From Asaia bogorensis (GTDB lineage Bacteria; Pseudomonadota; Alphaproteobacteria; Acetobacterales; Acetobacteraceae): a stretch of 35,901 nucleotides of DNA. The notes under the pieces were generated by a model that had not been told where the DNA came from, searched no databases, and saw only the letters and a program-made list of their open reading frames with translations. The stretch is taken from NCBI GenBank assembly GCA_945869965.1, contig CAMBRC010000040.1, positions 1-35,901 on the forward strand, read 5' to 3'. Every line of letters starts with the position of its first letter. Position 1 is the first letter of the stretch. Made by a program: the position numbers and the translations under genes. Below are positions 33,486 through 35,901 of the stretch, one piece after another.

Positions 33486-34724
33486 TCAATGCGCCACCGC
33501 CGCCGCGGCGGCCTCATCAATCAACCGCCCTGTCCGAAACCGGTCCAACGAAAACGGCGCCGCGATCGGATGCGGCTCCCCGCGCGCCAGCGTATGCGCG
33601 AACACATGCCCCGACCCCGGCGTCGCCTTGAACCCGCCCGTCCCCCAGCCGCAATTCACGAACAGCCCCGGCACCGGCGTCTTCCCAATGATCGGCGACC
33701 GGTCTGGCGTCACATCCACAATCCCGCCCCAACTCCGCAGCATCCTGAGCCGGCGCACCGTCGGAAACAGCTCGCACACCGCCTCCAGCGTATCGCTGGC
33801 CACATGCAACCCGCCGGTCTGCGAATACGATGTGTAAGCATCCATCCCCGCCCCGATCACCAACTCCCCTTTATCCGACTGCGACATATACGCATGCACT
33901 GTATTGGACATCACCACGCACGGCATCACCGGCTTGACCGGCTCGCTCACCAATGCCTGCAACGGAAAACTCTCCAGCGGCATCCTGACCCCCGCCATCG
34001 CCATCAGCACCGAAGTATGCCCCGCCGCCACCACGCCCACCTTCCCCGCCCCAATAAACCCCCGCCCCGTCTCCACCCCCAAAACCGCCCCGTCCGCCCC
34101 CCGCCGTATCCCCACAACCGGGCAGTTCTGGATGATATCCACCCCCAGCGCCGAGGCCGCCCGCGCATACCCCCACGCCACCGCATCATGCCGCGCCGTC
34201 CCCCCGCGCCGCTGCAACGCCGCCCCCAGCACCGGATACCGCAAATCCCGCGATATATTCAGGATCGGACAGAACGCCCGCGCCTCCTCCGGCGACAACC
34301 ACTCATTGTCGATCCCCACCAGCCGATTCGCATGCACATGCCGCTTGATCACCTGCACATCGTGCACATTATGCGCCAGCATCATCACCCCGCGCGGCGA
34401 ATACATCACGTTGTAGTTCAATGCATGCGACAACCCCTCCCACAGCTTCATGCTATGCTCATAAATCGCCGCCGATTCCTCCCACAAATAGTTGCTGCGG
34501 ATCACCGTGGTATTGCGCGCCGTATTCCCCCCGCCCAGCCACCCCTTCTCCACCACCGCGACATTCCGCACCCCGCACTCCGCCGCCAAGTAATACGCCG
34601 TCGCCAGCCCATGCCCGCCGGCGCCCACGATCACCACGTCATAGGCCGGCTTCGGCTGCGCATCACGCCAATGGGGCGCGAAACCCGCCTTGCCGCGCAA
34701 CAGGGTCAGAAGGGAAAAGCGCAT
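33486..34724 (-). CDS. soxB: Sarcosine oxidase beta subunit
   Basis: The 412-residue catalytic flavoprotein subunit oxidises the N-methyl amine. The FAD motif is VVIVGAGGHGLATAYYLA (30-47), followed by GWLGGGNTARNTTVIRSNYL, the typical SoxB stretch. H179 in RRGGTARHDAVAWGYARA is at the position expected for covalent FMN attachment in this family. C-terminal substrate-side features are WGGIVDVTPDRSPIIG, then GLFVNCGWGTGGFKATPGSG. The start is the ATG at 34724 with GGGAG seven bases upstream; a TTG five codons earlier is less likely. First gene of soxB-D-A-G, with repeat R6 immediately upstream and R5 immediately downstream. Confidence 0.95.
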   Translation of the reverse strand: MRFSLLTLLRGKAGFAPHWRDAQPKPAYDVVIVGAGGHGLATAYYLAAECGVRNVAVVEKGWLGGGNTARNTTVIRSNYLWEESAAIYEHSMKLWEGLSHALNYNVMYSPRGVMMLAHNVHDVQVIKRHVHANRLVGIDNEWLSPEEARAFCPILNISRDLRYPVLGAALQRRGGTARHDAVAWGYARAASALGVDIIQNCPVVGIRRGADGAVLGVETGRGFIGAGKVGVVAAGHTSVLMAMAGVRMPLESFPLQALVSEPVKPVMPCVVMSNTVHAYMSQSDKGELVIGAGMDAYTSYSQTGGLHVASDTLEAVCELFPTVRRLRMLRSWGGIVDVTPDRSPIIGKTPVPGLFVNCGWGTGGFKATPGSGHVFAHTLARGEPHPIAAPFSLDRFRTGRLIDEAAAAAVAH

Positions 34725-34746
34725 CAAGACTCCCAGCAAGAAAGCA

Positions 34747-34878
34747 GTTCTTTTTTTAAAAAAAAACCAAAAAACTTTTCAACACAAGAATCTCGTCATC
34801 CCGAGCGAATCGAAGGATCCGCCCCTCCTTCCTAAACGGATAAAAGTCTTTTTGCTTCTTTTTCTACAGAAAAAGAAG
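34747..34878. repeat. AT-rich paired-hairpin repeat, copy R6
   Basis: The first hairpin is partly decayed (GTTCTTTTTTT against AAAAAAAAAC, 34747-34767) and is followed by CAAAAAACTTTTC. The second (34855-34878) has arms CTTCTTTTTCT and AGAAAAAGAAG after AAACGGATAAAAGTC. The spacer contains CCGAGCGAATCGAAGGATCC (34801-34820), the variant of the motif seen in R2. It fills the gap between the DUF4139 gene and soxB, so it may both end the former's transcript and flank the promoter of the latter. Confidence 0.8.
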
Positions 34879-34892
34879 ACCTTCCTTCCTCC

Positions 34893-35901
34893 CTAAAGCG
34901 TAAACCCCGCCACCGCCACCTCAAACGCCCGCTGCGCCGCCTCAACCGCCGCCCGCGCCCCCTCCTGGCTCCGCCGCAGTCCCTCCATCCGCGTCTCCTG
35001 CGCCTCCAGCTGCTGCAACAGCCGCCCATGCAGCGCATTGTTCGACGGCACCGCCCCCAGGTTGCGCCGGATGCGCTCCTGGTCGCGCTCGATCTCGTCG
35101 CCTTGCGCCTTCAGCCGCTCCACCTCCGCCGCCCGCGCCGCCCGCGCCGCCCGCAACTCCACCAGGCGGTTCAGCGCCGCCCGTGCGGCGGGGTCCAGCC
35201 CCTGCAAGCCCATCACCCGCGCCACCGCCGCCTCGCCCTCCAACAGCGAGACACTTTGCCGCGTGATCCGGTCCTGCCGCACCGTGATCCCGCGCGCCTC
35301 CCCCGCCTTGAGCGACACCGCGAACCGCCACGCCGCCGCCGTCTCCTCCGCCGGCACCAGCGTGGGGTCCGGCACCAGAGTCGCAGCCGCCCGCTTGGCA
35401 ATCTCGATCAACAACTCGCGCCCCTCCGCCGCCGGCGCCGTGACCATCACCGTCGTCGTCGTCCGCTGCCGCTCATCGATCCGCAACACCCCCTGCGCCG
35501 CTGTGACCGCGGCGAGGCTCGCCGCATCGTCCTGCTTCCACACCACCGCTGTGCGCATATCCTCGGCAAACGACAACAGCCGCTGCTCCCCCGCCGGCAA
35601 TCCACCCAGCCGCGCATCCCCCGCAAACATCGCGGGCGAGGCGGGATCATACAGCGTCAACACCCCCGCCGGCAGGCTCGTCGCGGTATCATTGGTAATC
35701 CTGATCGAAGCCAGCGGGTGCGGCCGCCCCTGCTGCACCAGCCCAACCCGCCGCGCCGTCGCCTCGCGATCCAGGATCGGCAGCGTCGCCGTATGCCCCG
35801 CCGCCAACGTCACCGTGCCCGGCAAGACAAACACCGTCTCCTGCGCCCCCTCGCTCGCAGCCGCCGCCGCGGCCGGGGCCGCCATCACCGGCGCCGGCGC
35901 G
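34893..35901 (-). CDS. DUF4139 domain-containing protein, C-terminal part (runs off the window)
   Basis: The frame is open to the right end of the window, so only the C-terminal ~336 residues are visible. Recognisable DUF4139 features are FVLPGTVTLAAGHTATLPIL, then ASIRITNDTATSLPAGVLTL, FAGDARLGGLPAGEQRLLSF and a long C-terminal coiled coil rich in Arg and Glu (LNRLVELRAARAARAAEVER, EGLRRSQEGARAAVEAAQRA). Relatives are exported beta-sandwich proteins (MuiA-like); an N-terminal signal peptide would lie outside the window. Its role is not known. Repeat R6 begins 15 bp after its stop, suggesting a terminator there. Confidence 0.85.
   Translation of the reverse strand, partial: APAPVMAAPAAAAAASEGAQETVFVLPGTVTLAAGHTATLPILDREATARRVGLVQQGRPHPLASIRITNDTATSLPAGVLTLYDPASPAMFAGDARLGGLPAGEQRLLSFAEDMRTAVVWKQDDAASLAAVTAAQGVLRIDERQRTTTTVMVTAPAAEGRELLIEIAKRAAATLVPDPTLVPAEETAAAWRFAVSLKAGEARGITVRQDRITRQSVSLLEGEAAVARVMGLQGLDPAARAALNRLVELRAARAARAAEVERLKAQGDEIERDQERIRRNLGAVPSNNALHGRLLQQLEAQETRMEGLRRSQEGARAAVEAAQRAFEVAVAGFTL

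Noticed and set aside
1-35901. CRISPR array, tRNA, rRNA or riboswitch
   Set aside because: No regularly spaced direct repeats, no tRNA cloverleaf or rRNA-like conserved stretch, and no known riboswitch core were seen by eye on either strand.

Overview
The window is about 36 kb of GC-rich DNA with strong G/C preference at third codon positions. Its contents (heterotetrameric sarcosine oxidase, GltBD, many single-copy acyl-CoA and dioxygenase genes, DUF4139, and two abundant-looking families of intergenic palindromes) point to an alphaproteobacterium, most likely Acetobacteraceae. That placement is inferred from gene style and gene set; no rRNA or tRNA marker is present.

Layout. 1-5170 is an insertion-sequence graveyard. 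It holds an istB (IS21-type) fragment, the left end of an IS3-type element, a decayed peptide-type ABC transporter in which a binding-protein gene is fused by deletion to a permease gene, a small secreted protein, a diverged ~194-bp direct repeat, and one apparently intact IS1380-type transposase gene. 5223-15986 is a catabolic/accessory metabolism stretch: a TPP-enzyme/TauD-type dioxygenase operon, a divergent nitroreductase, an orphan acyl-CoA carboxyltransferase, an M23 peptidase, an operon of two amidohydrolases plus a Rieske ferredoxin, and a CaiB-type CoA-transferase. 16085-17810 is a markedly AT-richer islet carrying a ParA-like ATPase and an unrecognised 169-residue partner. 17826-18761 holds three small genes on the minus strand: a winged-helix regulator of antitoxin type, an MbcA/ParS-like antitoxin domain and a coiled-coil protein. 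18833-22765 returns to metabolism: a cupin, a small membrane-anchored protein, an enoyl-CoA hydratase, and an enolase-superfamily enzyme translationally coupled to a DODA-type dioxygenase. 22890-29016 is gltB-gltD. 29220-34724 is a small conserved-looking protein convergent with the soxB-soxD-soxA-soxG sarcosine oxidase operon. The window ends inside a DUF4139 protein.

How it works together. GltBD makes glutamate from glutamine and 2-oxoglutarate. SoxBDAG demethylates sarcosine to glycine and feeds one-carbon units to folate. The acyl-CoA, dioxygenase and amidohydrolase genes look like fragments of catabolic routes whose substrates cannot be named from sequence alone.

The most distinctive non-genic content is two families of dispersed palindromes. 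One is an AT-rich paired-hairpin element (six sites, one of them a half copy). It lies at gene ends, inside the sox operon between soxB and soxD, and at the end of soxG, where it supplies the stop codon. The other is a GC-rich double-hairpin element (four units at three sites). The ParA-plus-partner islet is the best candidate here for an undescribed protein system.
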